From Nansenia antarctica (lineage: Eukaryota > Chordata > Actinopteri > Argentiniformes > Microstomatidae), in the NCBI GenBank assembly GCA_963989245.1, contig OZ022351.1, forward strand, positions 28,811,726-28,875,725: DNA of 64,000 nt. Direction: 5' to 3'. Below, piece after piece: positions 1 through 11,392 of this stretch (positions are counted from its first letter, which is position 1; each line of letters opens with the position of its first letter). The notes beneath the pieces were generated by a model. That model did no database searches and was not told where the DNA came from. It saw only the letters and a program-made list of their open reading frames with translations. Both the position numbers and the translations under genes were made by a program.

Positions 1-95
1 GACCAGCGAAATTGTGAATACACTGGTAGAGGCTGTGTCTAATCCAAACTCTACCTTCAATCTCTCTGTGGATCCAAACTCCATCACTGTTCTTA
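1..95 (+). CDS. SEA-2 domain, last exon (partial, gene A)
   Basis: This is the 3' half of the third SEA-2 exon, cut by the window edge. It reads EIVNTLVEAVSNPNSTFNLS and ends in a phase-1 GTGAGT donor at 96. It nearly matches the complete exon at 9206-9387, apart from the first few bases and a D-P-N versus D-T-N change. Confidence 0.75.
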
Positions 96-3000
96 GTGAG
101 TAAATATTTGATGCATATCCATAGGCCTGTATACTAGCCATAGGCTTGATGTGAGGACAAACTATCATCGTTCACAACAATCCTTTACAGTAAGAAACAT
201 GAATTAATTAATTCTGTGTTCACAGGGACTCCAAATACGACTCCAGCTACGTCCAAAAATGTAACATTAAATTCAACGGCTAGTCCCGCCATCACAACTG
301 TCATTATCACGACTGCTGCCAACACCGTGACTGCTACCACCCCAGTCCGACTAACTGATGTATTGGTGACGTTCACATCCACTGGGGAGACATTTACTAC
401 TGACCTATCAAACTCAGCCTCTTCAGCCTTCCAAACTCGAGCATCGCTGATCAGAACAAATGTGAGAGCCCAAAATGAAACAAAATAAAACATAAAGATA
501 TGAAAGTTCAAATTAGAAGGGAGAGCACAAAAGAACTGATAGATTTTAATTACAGTAATAATGGTATGTTTGTCTAAACCTTACCTATTTTCTTCCTGCC
601 TTGCAGCTCGAACCCTTCTTTAAAGCAAAGTTCACCTCATTCAACAGTTTGACTGTGACACAATTCAGGTGATTGGTTTGTAAAATCTACTGTAATAGAT
701 TTTATCTAAAAATGTCTGTGAGTCTATCCATCTTACATGACAATGTGCTTTTTTCTCATTCACAGAAGTGGATCAATTATCAATACAATGAATGTAGCAT
801 TCATGTCCTCCTCTGTCCCCGATGGCACTGAGACTGGCACTGTTTTGATAAATGCAGCCCAAAGCATAACAGCTTTCAACATTGACCCCACCTCAGTTAC
901 AATCGACGGCACGGGTAAGTGAACGTTTTGTTTGCTATTATTTGCTACAGTAAGGTCTAAGCTCAGAAACCTTGGTGTTATTTTTGATCAACAAATGCAC
1001 TTTGATCATCACATCAGGTCACTGACACATACCTGTTTTTTCCATCTGCGCAATATTGCTAAACTTTGGTCTGTGGTATCTCACTCGGAGTTGGAAATGA
1101 TCATTCACACTTTTGTATCATCCCGATTGGACTATTACAAGTCCCTGTTCACCTGCCTCGACGCATTCACCCTGGGCAGGCTACAAAGGGTCCAACATGC
1201 AGCTGCAAGGCTGTTGACTAGGTCCAGAAAGTCATGTCATATTACTCCCATCTTAGCGTGCCTACACTGGCTCCCCATGACATTTTGAATTCAATTCAAG
1301 GTTCTGGTCATCACTTACAGAGCCCTTCATGGTCAGGCACCTGCCTACATCTGTGACCTACTGCGTCCTTACAGCCCCAGTAGGTCTCTCAGGTCCTCTG
1401 ACCAGGGTTTGTTGGTTGTCTCCCTGTGCCAGATTAAAAACCAAGGGTGATCGAGCATTCCAAACCGTGACTCCAAAGCTTTAGAATGCTCTGCCCTTGG
1501 ATCTTAGATCAGCGGTCTCGGTCGAGGCTTTTAAAAAACAGCTAAAGTCTGTCCTGTATCGACAGGCTTTTGGCTAGCCCCAAAAGCCCCAAAAGCCCGT
1601 CTTTCTTTTCTGTCCTGTTGATATTGTTGTACACTTGTTGTTTGTTACTTGTTCTTATTTTCACTTGTTTGCCTATTTTAACTTGATAAAACTTGCTCTT
1701 GCATTATGTTCTTATATATATAAAGCACTTTGTGACCCCTGGTCGGGGATAGGTGCTTTAGAAATACATTTTACTTACTTACTTAATTATTTGCAAACAA
1801 TCAATACATGAAAGTATTTGTTGTGTTCACCAGCATTATCAAGTCAACAGGAACTGTTTTTGTTTCCTCTCTTCATATATACAGTTGTCCAACCCACTAC
1901 AACTGGTGTATCAACTACAGTCCAACCCACTACAACTGGTTTATCAACTACAGTCCAACCCACTACAACTGGTTTATCAACTACAGTCCAACCCACTACA
2001 ACAGGTACATCAACTACAGTCCACCCCACTACAACGAGTGTATCAATTACAGTCCAATCAACAACTGGTGTATCAACTACAGTCCAACCCACTACAACTG
2101 GTACATCAACTACAGTCCAACCCACTACAACTGTTGTATCAACTACAGTCCAACCCACTACAACTGGTACATCAACTACAGTCCAACCCACTACAACTGG
2201 TGTATCAACTACAGTACAACCCACTACAACTGTTGTATCAACTACAGTCCAACCCACTACAACTGGTGTTCCAACTACAGTCCAACCCACTACAACTGGC
2301 ACATCAACTACAGTCCAACCCACTACAACTGGTGTTCCAACTACAGTCCAACCCACTACAACTGTTGTATCAACTACAGTCCAACCCACTACAACTGTTG
2401 TATCATCTACAGTCCAACCCACTACAACTGTTGTATCAACTACAGTCCAACCCACTACAACTGGTGTATCAACTACAGTCCAACCCACTACAACTGTTGT
2501 ATCATCTACAGTCCAACCCACTACAACTGTTGTATCAACTACAGTCCAACCCACTACAACTGGTACATCAACTACAGTCCAACCCACCACAACTGTTGTA
2601 TCAACTACAGTCCAACCCACTACAACTGGTGTATCAACTACAGTCCAACCCACTACAACTGGTGTATCAACTACAGTCCAACCCACTACAACTGGTGTAT
2701 CAACTACAGTCCAACCCACTACAACTGGTGTATCAACTACAGTCCAACCCACTACAACTGGTGTATCAACTACAGTCCAACCCACTACAACTGCTACATC
2801 AACTACAGTCCAACCCACTACAACTGTTTTATCAACTACAGTCCAACCCACTACAACTGGTGTATCAACTACAGTCCAACCCACTACAACTGGTGTATCA
2901 ACTACAGTCCAACCCACTACAACTGGTGTATCAACTACAGTCCAACCCACTACAACTGCTACATCAACTACAGTCCAACCCACTACAACTGTTGTATCAA

Positions 3001-6000
3001 CTACAGTCCAACCCACTACAACTGGTACATCAACTACAGTCCAACCCACTACAACTGGTTTAGCAACTACAGTCCAACCCACTACAACTGTTGTATCAAC
3101 TACAGTCCAACCCACTACAACTGGTACATCAACTACAGTCCAACCCACTACAACTGTTGTATCAACTACAGTCCAACCCACTACAACTGCTACATCAACT
3201 ACAGTCCAACCCACTACAACTGGTGTATCAACTACAGTCCAACCCACTACAACTGGTGTATCAACTACAGTCCAAACCACTACAACTGTTGTATCAACTA
3301 CAGTCCAACCCACTACAACTGGTGTATCAACTACCGTCCAACCCACTACAACTGGTGTATCAACTACAGTCCAAACCACTACAACTGGTTTATCAACTAC
3401 AGTCCAACCCACTACAACTGCTACATCAACTACAGTCCAACCCACTACAACTGGTGTATCAACTACAGTCCAACCCACTACAACTGCTACATCAACTACA
3501 GTCCAACCCACTACAACTGTTGAATCAACTACAGTCCAACCCACTACAACTGGTGTATCAACTACAGTCCAACCCACTACAACTGGTTTATCAACTACAG
3601 TCCAACCCACTACAACAGGTACATCAACTACAGTCCACCCCACTACAACGAGTGTATCAATTACAGTCCAATCAACAACTGGTACATCAACTACAGTCCA
3701 ACCCACTACAACTGGTGTATCAACTACAGTACAACCCACTACAACTGTTGTATCAACTACAGTCCAACCCACTACAACTGGTGTATCAACTACAGTCCAA
3801 CCCACTACAACTGCTACATCAACTACAGTCCAACCCACAACTGGCACATCAACTACAGTCCAACCCACTACAACTGGTGTTCCAACTACAGTCCAACCCA
3901 CTACAACTGGTACATCAACTACAGTCCGACCCACTACAACTGGTGTTCCAACTACAGTCCAACCCACTACAACTGGTACATCAACTACAGTCCAACCCAC
4001 TACAACTGTTGTATCAACTACAGTCCAACCCACTACAACTGGTGTATCAACTACAGTCCAACCCACTACAACTGGTGTATCAACTACAGTCCAACCCACT
4101 ACAACTGGTACATCAACTACAGTCCAACCCACTACAACTGGTGTATCAACTACAGTCCAACCCACAACAACTGCTACATCAACTACAGTCCAACCCACTA
4201 CGACTCGTGTTCCAACTACAGTCCAACCCACTACAACTGGTACATCAACTACAGTCCAACCCACTACAACTGTTGTATCAACTACAGTCCAACCCACTAC
4301 AACTGTTGTATCAACTACAGTCCAACCCACTACAACTGGTGTGTTAACTACAGTCCAACCCACTACAACTGGTGTGTCAACTACAGTCCAACCCACTACA
4401 ACTGGTACATCAACTACAGTCCAACCCACTACAACTGTTGTATCAACTACAGTCCAACCCACTACAACTGGTGTACCAACTACAGTCCAACCCACTACAA
4501 CTGTTGTATCAACTACAGTCCAACCCACTACAACTGGTACATCAACTACAGTCCAACCCACTACAACTGGTTTAGCAACTACAGTCCAACCCACTACAAC
4601 TGGTGTTCCAACTACAGTCCAACCCACTACAACTGCTACATCAACTACAGTCCAACCCACTACAACTGGTGTATCAACTACAGTCCAACCCACTACAACT
4701 GCTACATCAACTACAGTCCAACCCACTACAACTGGTGTATCAACTACAGTCCAACCCACTACAACTGCTACATCAACTACAGTCCAACCCACAACTGGCA
4801 CATCAACTACAGTCCAACCCACTACAACTGGTGTTCCAACTACAGTCCAACCCACTACAACTGGTACATCAACTACAGTCCGACCCACTACAACTGGTGT
4901 TCCAACTACAGTCCAACCCACTACAACTGGTACATCAACTACAGTCCAACCCACTACAACTGTTGTATCAACTACAGTCCAACCCACTACAACTGGTGTA
5001 TCAACTACAGTCCAACCCACTACAACTGGTGTATCAACTACAGTCCAACCCACTACAACTGGTACATCAACTACAGTCCAACCCACTACAACTGTTGTAT
5101 CAACTACAGTCCAACCCACTACAACTGGTGTTCCAACTACAGTCCAACCCACTACAACTGGTGTATCAACTACAGTCCAACCCACTACAACTGCTACATC
5201 AACTACAGTCCAACCCACTACAACTGGTACATCAACTACAGTCCAACCCACTACAACTGTTGTATCAACTACAGTCCAACCCACTACAACTGGTGTATCA
5301 ACTACAGTCCAACCCACTACAACTGGTGTATCAACTACAGTCCAACCCACTACAACTGGTGTATCAACTACAGTCCAACCCACTACAACTGGTGTATCAA
5401 CTACAGTCCAACCCACTACAACTGGTGTATCAACTACAGTCCAACCCACTACAACTGGTGTATCAACTACAGTCCAACCCACTACAACTGTTGTATCAAC
5501 TACAGTCCAACCCACTACAACTGGTGTTCCAACTACAGTCCAACCCACTACAACTGTTGTATCAACTACAGTCCAACCCACTACAACTGGTACATCAACT
5601 ACAGTCCAACCCACTACAACTGGTGTATCAACTACAGTCCAACCCACTACAACTGGTGTATCAACTACAGTCCAACCCACTACAACTGGTGTATCAACTA
5701 CAGTCCAACCCACTACAACTGGTGTATCAACTACAGTCCAACCCACTACAACTGGTGTATCAACTACAGTCCAACCCACTACAACTGGTGTATCAACTAC
5801 AGTCCAACCCACTACAACTGGTGTATCAACTACAGTCCAACCCACTACAACTGGTGTATCAACTACAGTCCAACCCACTACAACTGTTGTATCAACTACA
5901 GTCCAACCCACTACAACTGTTGTATCAACGACAGTCCAACCCACTACAACTGGTACATCAACTACAGTCCAACCCACTACAACTGGTGTATCAACGACAG

Positions 6001-9000
6001 TCCAACCCACTACAACTGTTGTATCAACTACAGTCCAACCCACTACAACTGGTGTTCCAACTACAGTCCAACCCACTACAACTGTTGTATCAACTACAGT
6101 CCAACCCACTACAACTGGTACATCAACTACAGTCCAACCCACTACAACTGGTGTATCAACTACAGTCCAACCCACTACAACTGTTGTATCAACGACAGTC
6201 CAACCCACTACAACTGGTACATCAACTACAGTCCAACCCACTACAACTGGTACATCAACTACAGTCCAACCCACTACAACTGTTGTATCAACTACAGTCC
6301 AACCCACTACAACTGGTGTATCAACTACAGTCCAACCCACTACAACTGGTGTATCAACTACAGTCCAACCCACTACAACTGGTGTATCAACTACAGTCCA
6401 ACCCACTACAACTGGTGTATCAACTACAGTCCAACCCATTACAACTGGTGTTCCAACTACAGTCCAACCCACTACAACTGGTGTTCCAACTACAGTCCAA
6501 CCCACTACAACTGTTGTATCAACTACAGTCCAACCCACTACAACTGGCACATCAACTACAGTCCAACCCACTACAACTGGTACATCAACTACAGTCCAAC
6601 CCACTACAACTGTTGTATCAACTACAGTCCAACCCACTACTACTGTTGTATCAACTACAGTCCAACCCACTACAACTGGTGTATCAACTACAGTCCAACC
6701 CACTACAACTGGTGTATCAACTACAGTCCAAACCACTACAACTGGTGTATCAACTACAGTCCAACCCACTACAACTGGTACATCAACTACAGTCCAACCC
6801 ACTACAACTGGTGTATCAACTACAGTCCAACCCACTACAACTGGTGTATCAACTACAGTCCAACCCACTACAACGGGTGTATCAACTACAGTCCAACCCA
6901 CTACAACTGTCACTGGTGGGTCAACTACCACTTGTGACTGCAGCTGGTGAACAGGGGAACCAAGTTGGCAACCAATCCAAATGTTCAGACTTTCATCTTG
7001 AAAAATGGAAATAAGTGTCAACGTTGTTGAAAATCAATTACATACTCACTAGTCATTGAATTACAATATTTTGGGGAGTGTGTCATTGATTTTCAACAAC
7101 ATATCATTTATTCATCTTTCAGAATAAAAGTCTGAACATTTGGTTGGTTGCCAACTTGTTCCCGGCATATCCATAGGCCTGTATACTAGCCATATGTATG
7201 ATGTGAGGACAAACTATCATCGTATACAACAATCCTTTACAGTAAGAAACATTAATTAATTAATTAATTCTGTGTTCACAGGGACTCCAAATACGACCAC
7301 AAATGTAACGCCAAATTCAGCGGCTATTCCAACTGTCATTATCACGACTGCTGCCAACACCGTGACTGCTACCACCCCAGTCGGACTAACTGATGTATCG
7401 GTGACGTTCACATCCACTGGGGAGACATTTACTACTGACCTATCAAACTCAGCCTCTTCAGCCTTCCAGACTCGAGCATCGCTGATCAAAACAAATGTGA
7501 GAGCCCAAAATGAAACAAAAGAACACATGAAGATATGAAAGTTCAAATGAGAAGGGAGAGCGGAACATAACTGATAGATTTGAATTACAGTAATAATAGG
7601 ATATTTGTCTAAACCTGACCTATTTTCTTCCTGCCTTGCAGCTCGAACCCTTCTATAAAGCGGTGTTCACCTCATTCAACAGTTTGACTGTGACACAATT
7701 CAGGTGATTGGTTTGTCCTCAATAAATTTGTATCTTAAAACGGCTGTGTGTCTATCCATCTTACATGACAACATGCTTTTTGCTCCTTCACAGAAGTGGA
7801 TCAATTATCAATACCATGAATGTAGCATTCACGTCTTCCTCTGTCCCCGATGGCACTGCGATTGGCACTGTTTTGATAAATGCAGCACAAAACATAACAG
7901 CTTTCAACATTGACACCACCTCAGTTACAGTCAATGGCACGGGTAAGTGAAAGTTTTGTTTGTTATTATTTGCAAATAATCAACACACCAAAGTATTTGC
8001 TGTGTTCACCAGCATTATCAAGTCGACAGGAACTGTTTTTGTTTCCTCTCTCCATATATGCAGTTGTCCAACCCACTACAACTGGTGCATCAACTACAGT
8101 CCAACCCACTACAACTGTTGTATCAACTACAGTCCAACCCACGACAACTGTCACTGGTGGGTCAACTACCACTTGTGATGGCAGCTAGTGAAAAGGGGAA
8201 CCAAGTCGGCAACCAATCCAAATGTTCAGACTCTCATTTTCAAAATTGTAAATAAATGTCAACGTTGTTGAAAATCAATGACATACTCGCTAATCATTGC
8301 ATTGCAATATTTTGGCTTGACTAGCAAGTGTGTCATTGATTTTCAACAACGTTGAAATTGATTTACATTTTTCACAATAAAAGTTTGAACATTTGGTTGG
8401 TTGCCGACTTGTTCCCCATTTCACCAGCTGCTGTCACATTTGGCATGACAGCCCCTTGAAGCACAATTTCCAGCAAAGCCTTTTTGAACTGTAGAAGAGA
8501 TTAATTCGATTTTCTGTATTCCAGGTGCAACTACCACTCCGATCACCACCACCACAACAACAACAACAACACCTGCTCCTCCTCCAGTGGTGGCTATACA
8601 AGTCACCATACAACAAATCTTCATACCAGCTTTGACTAACCCTCAAAGTACAGAATTTCAAACCTTAGCAGTAACAATTGTTGCAGTGGTAAGTCTGTGA
8701 ATTCCAGATCTGAATTAAAAAATAAACTAATATATTTACAGCATTTGACATAGATATTTTAACAATCAATATTGAAGGTACACTACATTTTGAATTGGTG
8801 TGGACAATTAGTCCTATTATTTGATAGACTGTAACAGTCTCCTCTCTCTTCCTCATTACAGCTTGACCAGATCTACCGAACAAGATTTGGCCTCCTTTTC
8901 ATCCGTACCATTGTCATTGCATTCAGGTAATATTATATGTTATTCTATAATAACTCTGTAAAACCTTTGGTTTGGTTGGCCCATTATCTTGCCAGTCTTT

Positions 9001-10434
9001 CGAAACACAAACAGTCTTATTTCAAGCATTATGCTGCAATGAAGCTTCAACAATTGATATTTCTGTCCTTTTTTAAATGCCTATCTCTAGTGACGATGTT
9101 CAAATCTTAGGCACAGGCTTTGTACTGTTCAGTATACATGACTCTGGTCACTGTTCATTCTTGCCAAATTGGCTCTGACCTCTGAACTTTGGTGTCCCCT
9201 TGTAGACCTGTGTCCCTTTCGCGTACGGAACAAGACACTGAGGCTGAGGTGGAGCTGGTGTTCAATGAGACATCCAGTGAACCTGTTCCACAGAGCACTG
9301 AAATTGTGAATACACTGGTAGAGGCTGTGTCTAATCCAAACTCTACCTTCAATCTCTCTGTGGATACAAACTCCATCACTGTTCTTAGTGAGTAAATATT
9401 TGATTAATATCCATACGCCTGTATACTAGCCATAGACTGATCTGACAAACTATCATCGTTTACAACAATCCTGTACAGTAAGAAACATGAATTAATTAAT
9501 TATGTGTTCACAGGGACTCCAAATACGACTCCAGCTACGTCCACAAATGTAACATCAAATTCAACGGCTAGTCCCGCCATCACAACTGTCATTATCACGA
9601 CTGCTGCCAACACTGTGACTGCTACCACCCCAGTCCGACTAACTGATGTATCGGTGACGTTCACATCCACTGGGGAGACATTTACTACTGACCTATCAAA
9701 CTCAGCCTCTTCAGCCTTCCAAACTCGAGCATCGCTGATCAGAACAAATGTGAGAGCCCAAAATGAAACAAAATAAAACATAAAGATTTTAAAGTTCAGA
9801 TGAGAAGGGAGAGCACAACATAACTGATAGTAATTACAGTAATAATGGGATGTTTGTCTAAACCCGACCTATTTTCTTCCTGCCTTGCAGCTCGAACCCT
9901 TCTATAAAGCGGCGTTCACCTCATTCAACAGTTTGACTGTGACACAATTCAGGTGATTGGTTTGTACTCAATAGATTTGTATCTTAAAATGTCTGTGTGT
10001 CTATCCATCTTACATGACAACATGCTTTTTACTCATTCACAGAAGTGGATCAATTATCAATACCATGAATGTAGCATTCATGTCCTCCTCTGTCCCCGAT
10101 GGCACTGCGGTTGGCACTGTTTTAATAAATGCAGCCCGAAACATAACAGCTTTCAACATTGACACCACCTCAGTTACAGTCGATGGCACGGGTAAGTGAA
10201 AGTTTTGTTTGCTATTATTTGCAAACAATCAATACATCAATACAATACAAGTATTTGCTGTGTTCACCAGCATTATCCCTAACCCTAAGTCAACAGGAAC
10301 TGTTTTTGTTTCCTCTCTCCACATATGCAGTTGTGTCTTCAAGTGCAGTCACCAGTAAGACCAGTCTCTTCACTGCTTTGTGTCTGGTACTTCTGTCGTT
10401 GCTACTGTCAAGCCAGCAGTCGTCTCCATGGTGA
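1..10434 (+). CDS. Mucin-like SEA-domain surface glycoprotein, 3' part (gene A)
   Basis: Exons inferred from GT-AG sites and matching phases: 1-95 (partial), 226-461, 607-668, 766-914, 1885-6915, 7282-7496, 7642-7703, 7794-7942, 8064-8156, 8525-8688, 8862-8926, 9206-9387, 9514-9749, 9891-9952, 10043-10191, 10331-10434 (stop TGA 10432-10434). The order is SEA-2 (end), SEA-1, long Thr/Ser/Pro repeat exon, SEA-1, mini repeat exon, SEA-2, SEA-1, hydrophobic C-terminus. Each SEA domain spans three exons with phases 1-0-2-1, so whole modules can be gained or lost in frame. The product is expected to be an O-glycosylated extracellular protein held at the membrane by its C-terminal hydrophobic segment. 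The 5' end is outside the window. No named ortholog is recognised; 'mucin-like' is inferred from composition and SEA domains. Gene B (30323-55767, minus strand) is its inverted paralog. Confidence 0.8.
226..914 (+). CDS. SEA-1 domain module (three exons, gene A)
   Basis: Exons 226-461, 607-668 and 766-914 encode a Thr/Asn-rich linker with N-glycosylation sequons, then a SEA fold: a first strand around VSVTFTSTGETF (here VLVTFTSTGETF), a helix starting LEPFFKAKF, and the G-S-I-I-N turn with NVAFMSS. The G-S-I-I-N turn corresponds to the G-S-V-V-V autoproteolysis site known from SEA domains, so cleavage between G and S is plausible. The intron after 914 holds a LINE fragment that the other SEA-1 modules lack. 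Confidence 0.75.
944..1788 (+). mobile_element. L2/CR1-like LINE 3' fragment in an intron of gene A
   Basis: Translation gives the C-terminal part of a non-LTR reverse transcriptase, with GVIFDQQMHFDHHIRSL, SSRLDYYKSLFTCL and the typical HWLP motif. The frame then breaks, and the copy runs on to the LINE tail with a (TTAC)n-like 3' end near 1765-1788. It is 5' truncated and inactive. None of the equivalent introns of gene B has it, so it inserted after the inverted duplication. Confidence 0.75.
1885..6915 (+). repeat. 33-bp tandem-repeat mucin exon (about 150 units, gene A)
   Basis: A single 5,031-bp exon starts after ATATACAG (phase 1, completing a Val codon) and ends at CACTG|GTGGGT (phase 1). 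The coding unit is T-T-V-Q-P-T-T-T-x-x-S/P, 11 residues, with xx mostly GV, VV, GT, AT or GL. This is a dense O-glycosylation domain. A few units lack one codon (30 bp), for example near 2050 and 3834, and the frame is never lost. If the donor were not used, translation would stop at 6948-6950. The mucin frame is chosen because it joins both flanking SEA modules in phase; other frames, including antisense ones, are open only because of the repeat. Confidence 0.85.
6934..7163. mobile_element. Palindromic (foldback) MITE-like element, right end truncated
   Basis: The left arm begins GTGACTGCAGCTGGTGAACA and continues to ...AAATGTTCAGACTTT. The right arm near 7127-7163 is its inverted complement (AAAGTCTGAACATTTGG, then TTGCCAACTTGTTCCC). 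The outer right end is missing. At 7164 the sequence switches to DNA that elsewhere follows the SEA-2 third exon (compare 115-145). No coding capacity is seen. Confidence 0.7.
7282..7942 (+). CDS. SEA-1 domain module (gene A, second copy)
   Basis: Exons 7282-7496, 7642-7703 and 7794-7942. Same layout as 226-914, but the linker is shorter by 21 bp. The cleavage-type turn G-S-I-I-N is intact, followed by NVAFTSS. Phases are preserved. Confidence 0.75.
8064..8156 (+). CDS. Mini repeat exon (93 bp, three units, gene A)
   Basis: The acceptor is ATATATGCAG and the exon encodes about three units of the 11-residue repeat. It ends CACTG|GTGGGT. Both ends are phase 1, so inclusion or skipping keeps the frame. 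It is either the residue or the seed of the giant repeat exon. It is flanked downstream by a palindromic element. Confidence 0.65.
8175..8437. mobile_element. Palindromic (foldback) MITE-like element, full length
   Basis: The terminal arms are inverted complements: GTGATGGCAGCTAGTGAA... at the left and ...TTCACCAGCTGCTGTCAC at the right. They run inward through CAAATGTTCAGACT and its complement. The centre is AT-rich (CAATATTTTGG). At 263 bp it has no coding capacity. It serves as the reference copy for the truncated ones at 6934 and 33878. Confidence 0.75.
8525..9387 (+). CDS. SEA-2 domain module (three exons, gene A)
   Basis: Exons 8525-8688 (T/P linker, then IQVTIQQIFIPAL), 8862-8926 (LDQIYRTRFGLLF) and 9206-9387 (ends ITVL). 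Splice phases are the same as in SEA-1, but the sequence is divergent. At the position of the G-S-V-V-V turn it reads P-V-S-L-S, so the glycine needed for autoproteolysis is absent. The module is probably structural only. Confidence 0.7.
9514..10191 (+). CDS. SEA-1 domain module, membrane-proximal (gene A)
   Basis: Exons 9514-9749, 9891-9952 and 10043-10191. The linker has N-V-T and N-S-T sequons. The G-S-I-I-N turn is intact, giving a predicted cleavable SEA just before the C-terminal anchor, the usual position in membrane mucins. Confidence 0.75.
10277..10288. repeat. Two telomere-type CCCTAA units in the last intron
   Basis: The equivalent introns read CATTATCAAGTC. Here the CAA is replaced by exactly two CCCTAA units. 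This is a short interstitial telomere-like insertion, possibly a repair scar. Confidence 0.6.
10331..10434 (+). CDS. Terminal exon with C-terminal hydrophobic anchor (gene A)
   Basis: The acceptor is CATATGCAG, phase 1. It encodes a Ser/Thr-rich spacer, then a hydrophobic run (SLFTALCLVLLSLLL) and the short tail SSQQSSPW before TGA. This could be a GPI-anchor signal or a single membrane span with a very short tail. The small polar end and lack of basic residues fit a GPI signal slightly better. Gene B has the same exon at 30323-30426. Confidence 0.75.
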
Positions 10435-10729
10435 CGTCCACTGGAAAAGATGCCAAACTGACAGCAATTTACAACTCAACTCAAAGCACATTATTAAGAG
10501 ACTGAGCACCATTATTCTGTCATGAAATGGCCTGACAATGAAGCAGTCCTTTTTTATTTGATGACTTGTTTGATCGATTGATAGCGTGAAACTTAAGTTG
10601 TGAATGAATCGCGAGCATCCATGTTTTTCTACGATACTAGGCCTATTTCTTCTTATCTCTTCTTCTTCTATCACGACTGCCAATGGCCCCTGGCCTGAGC
10701 TGGATTACTCTTCCTGCTACGACTGGTGG

Positions 10730-11392
10730 ATAGATTATTCACTTGCTTAGTCAAATGTATCGATTGTAAATCGCGTTGGAATAATTTTAAATATAAATGT
10801 CTTGAGAAACGTATCCACGCTTTTATATCTAGCAGGTTACACTACTGCAATGGCCCTTTTTCAGGGCTCTCCAAACAGGCACCTAGACAATTACAACTTA
10901 TTTTAAAAAGCTGCTGTAAGAGACTTGACTAATACTAGACTAAAACTAAAATCATGCTCATGCATCCTTGACATGTTAGTGCCTTATGAACCTGCTAGAT
11001 CCCTAAGATCATCTGAGGCCTCTGTTCCAAGAGTGAGCACCAAAGGTGGAGGCAGAATTCGCTCACTTTGTTAAAAAAAACAAAAACATGTTTTAACAAA
11101 CTGTCACCTACCATTAGGTCAGCTCCATCTTTAGCAATCTGCAAGAATAAGCTGAAGACTGCTATGTTCTGTTCTGCTTTTAACTGACTGTATTTTAAAT
11201 GCTGACAGTTTAGGCTCGGTTTATATCTGACTGATTTGTTTTTGAATTTTTGGATTTAACATTTGATTGCACTTTTTATTTCTTTAATGTATTTATCATT
11301 CTGCAAAGCACTATGAATTGCATTCAGTTGAATGAATATTTGCTATACAAATAAATGTGCCTTGCCTTGCCTTGCCTGTCTCTGAAAATGAA
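10730..11392 (+). mobile_element. Old LINE 3' end
   Basis: Fragments translate to an L2/CR1-like RT C-terminus (SSRLHYCNGPFSGLS, then a broken frame). It ends in a simple tail of TTGCC units at 11359-11378. Many frameshifts; inactive. Confidence 0.5.

Noticed and set aside
932..1288. Host gene of 118 codons
   Set aside because: It is the C-terminal part of a LINE reverse transcriptase inserted in an intron.
1885..6915. CRISPR-like array
   Set aside because: Units are contiguous without spacers, coding, and in a eukaryotic context.
6916..6950. Natural C-terminus G-G-S-T-T-T-C-D-C-S-W as the end of gene A
   Set aside because: The GTGGGT donor at 6916 gives the correct phase to the next SEA exon, and the cysteine-bearing tail is simply the arm of the palindromic element.
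1808..7021. Long frames with N-Y-S-P-T-H-Y-N-W, N-P-L-Q-L-V-Y-Q-L-Q-S or antisense V-V-G-W-T-V-V-D units as genes
   Set aside because: They are shadows of a stop-free 33-bp repeat. Only the V-Q-P-T-T-T frame joins the flanking SEA exons in phase. The same applies to 34020-38555, 39116-47359, 47920-50403, 50964-52535 and 53104-55227.
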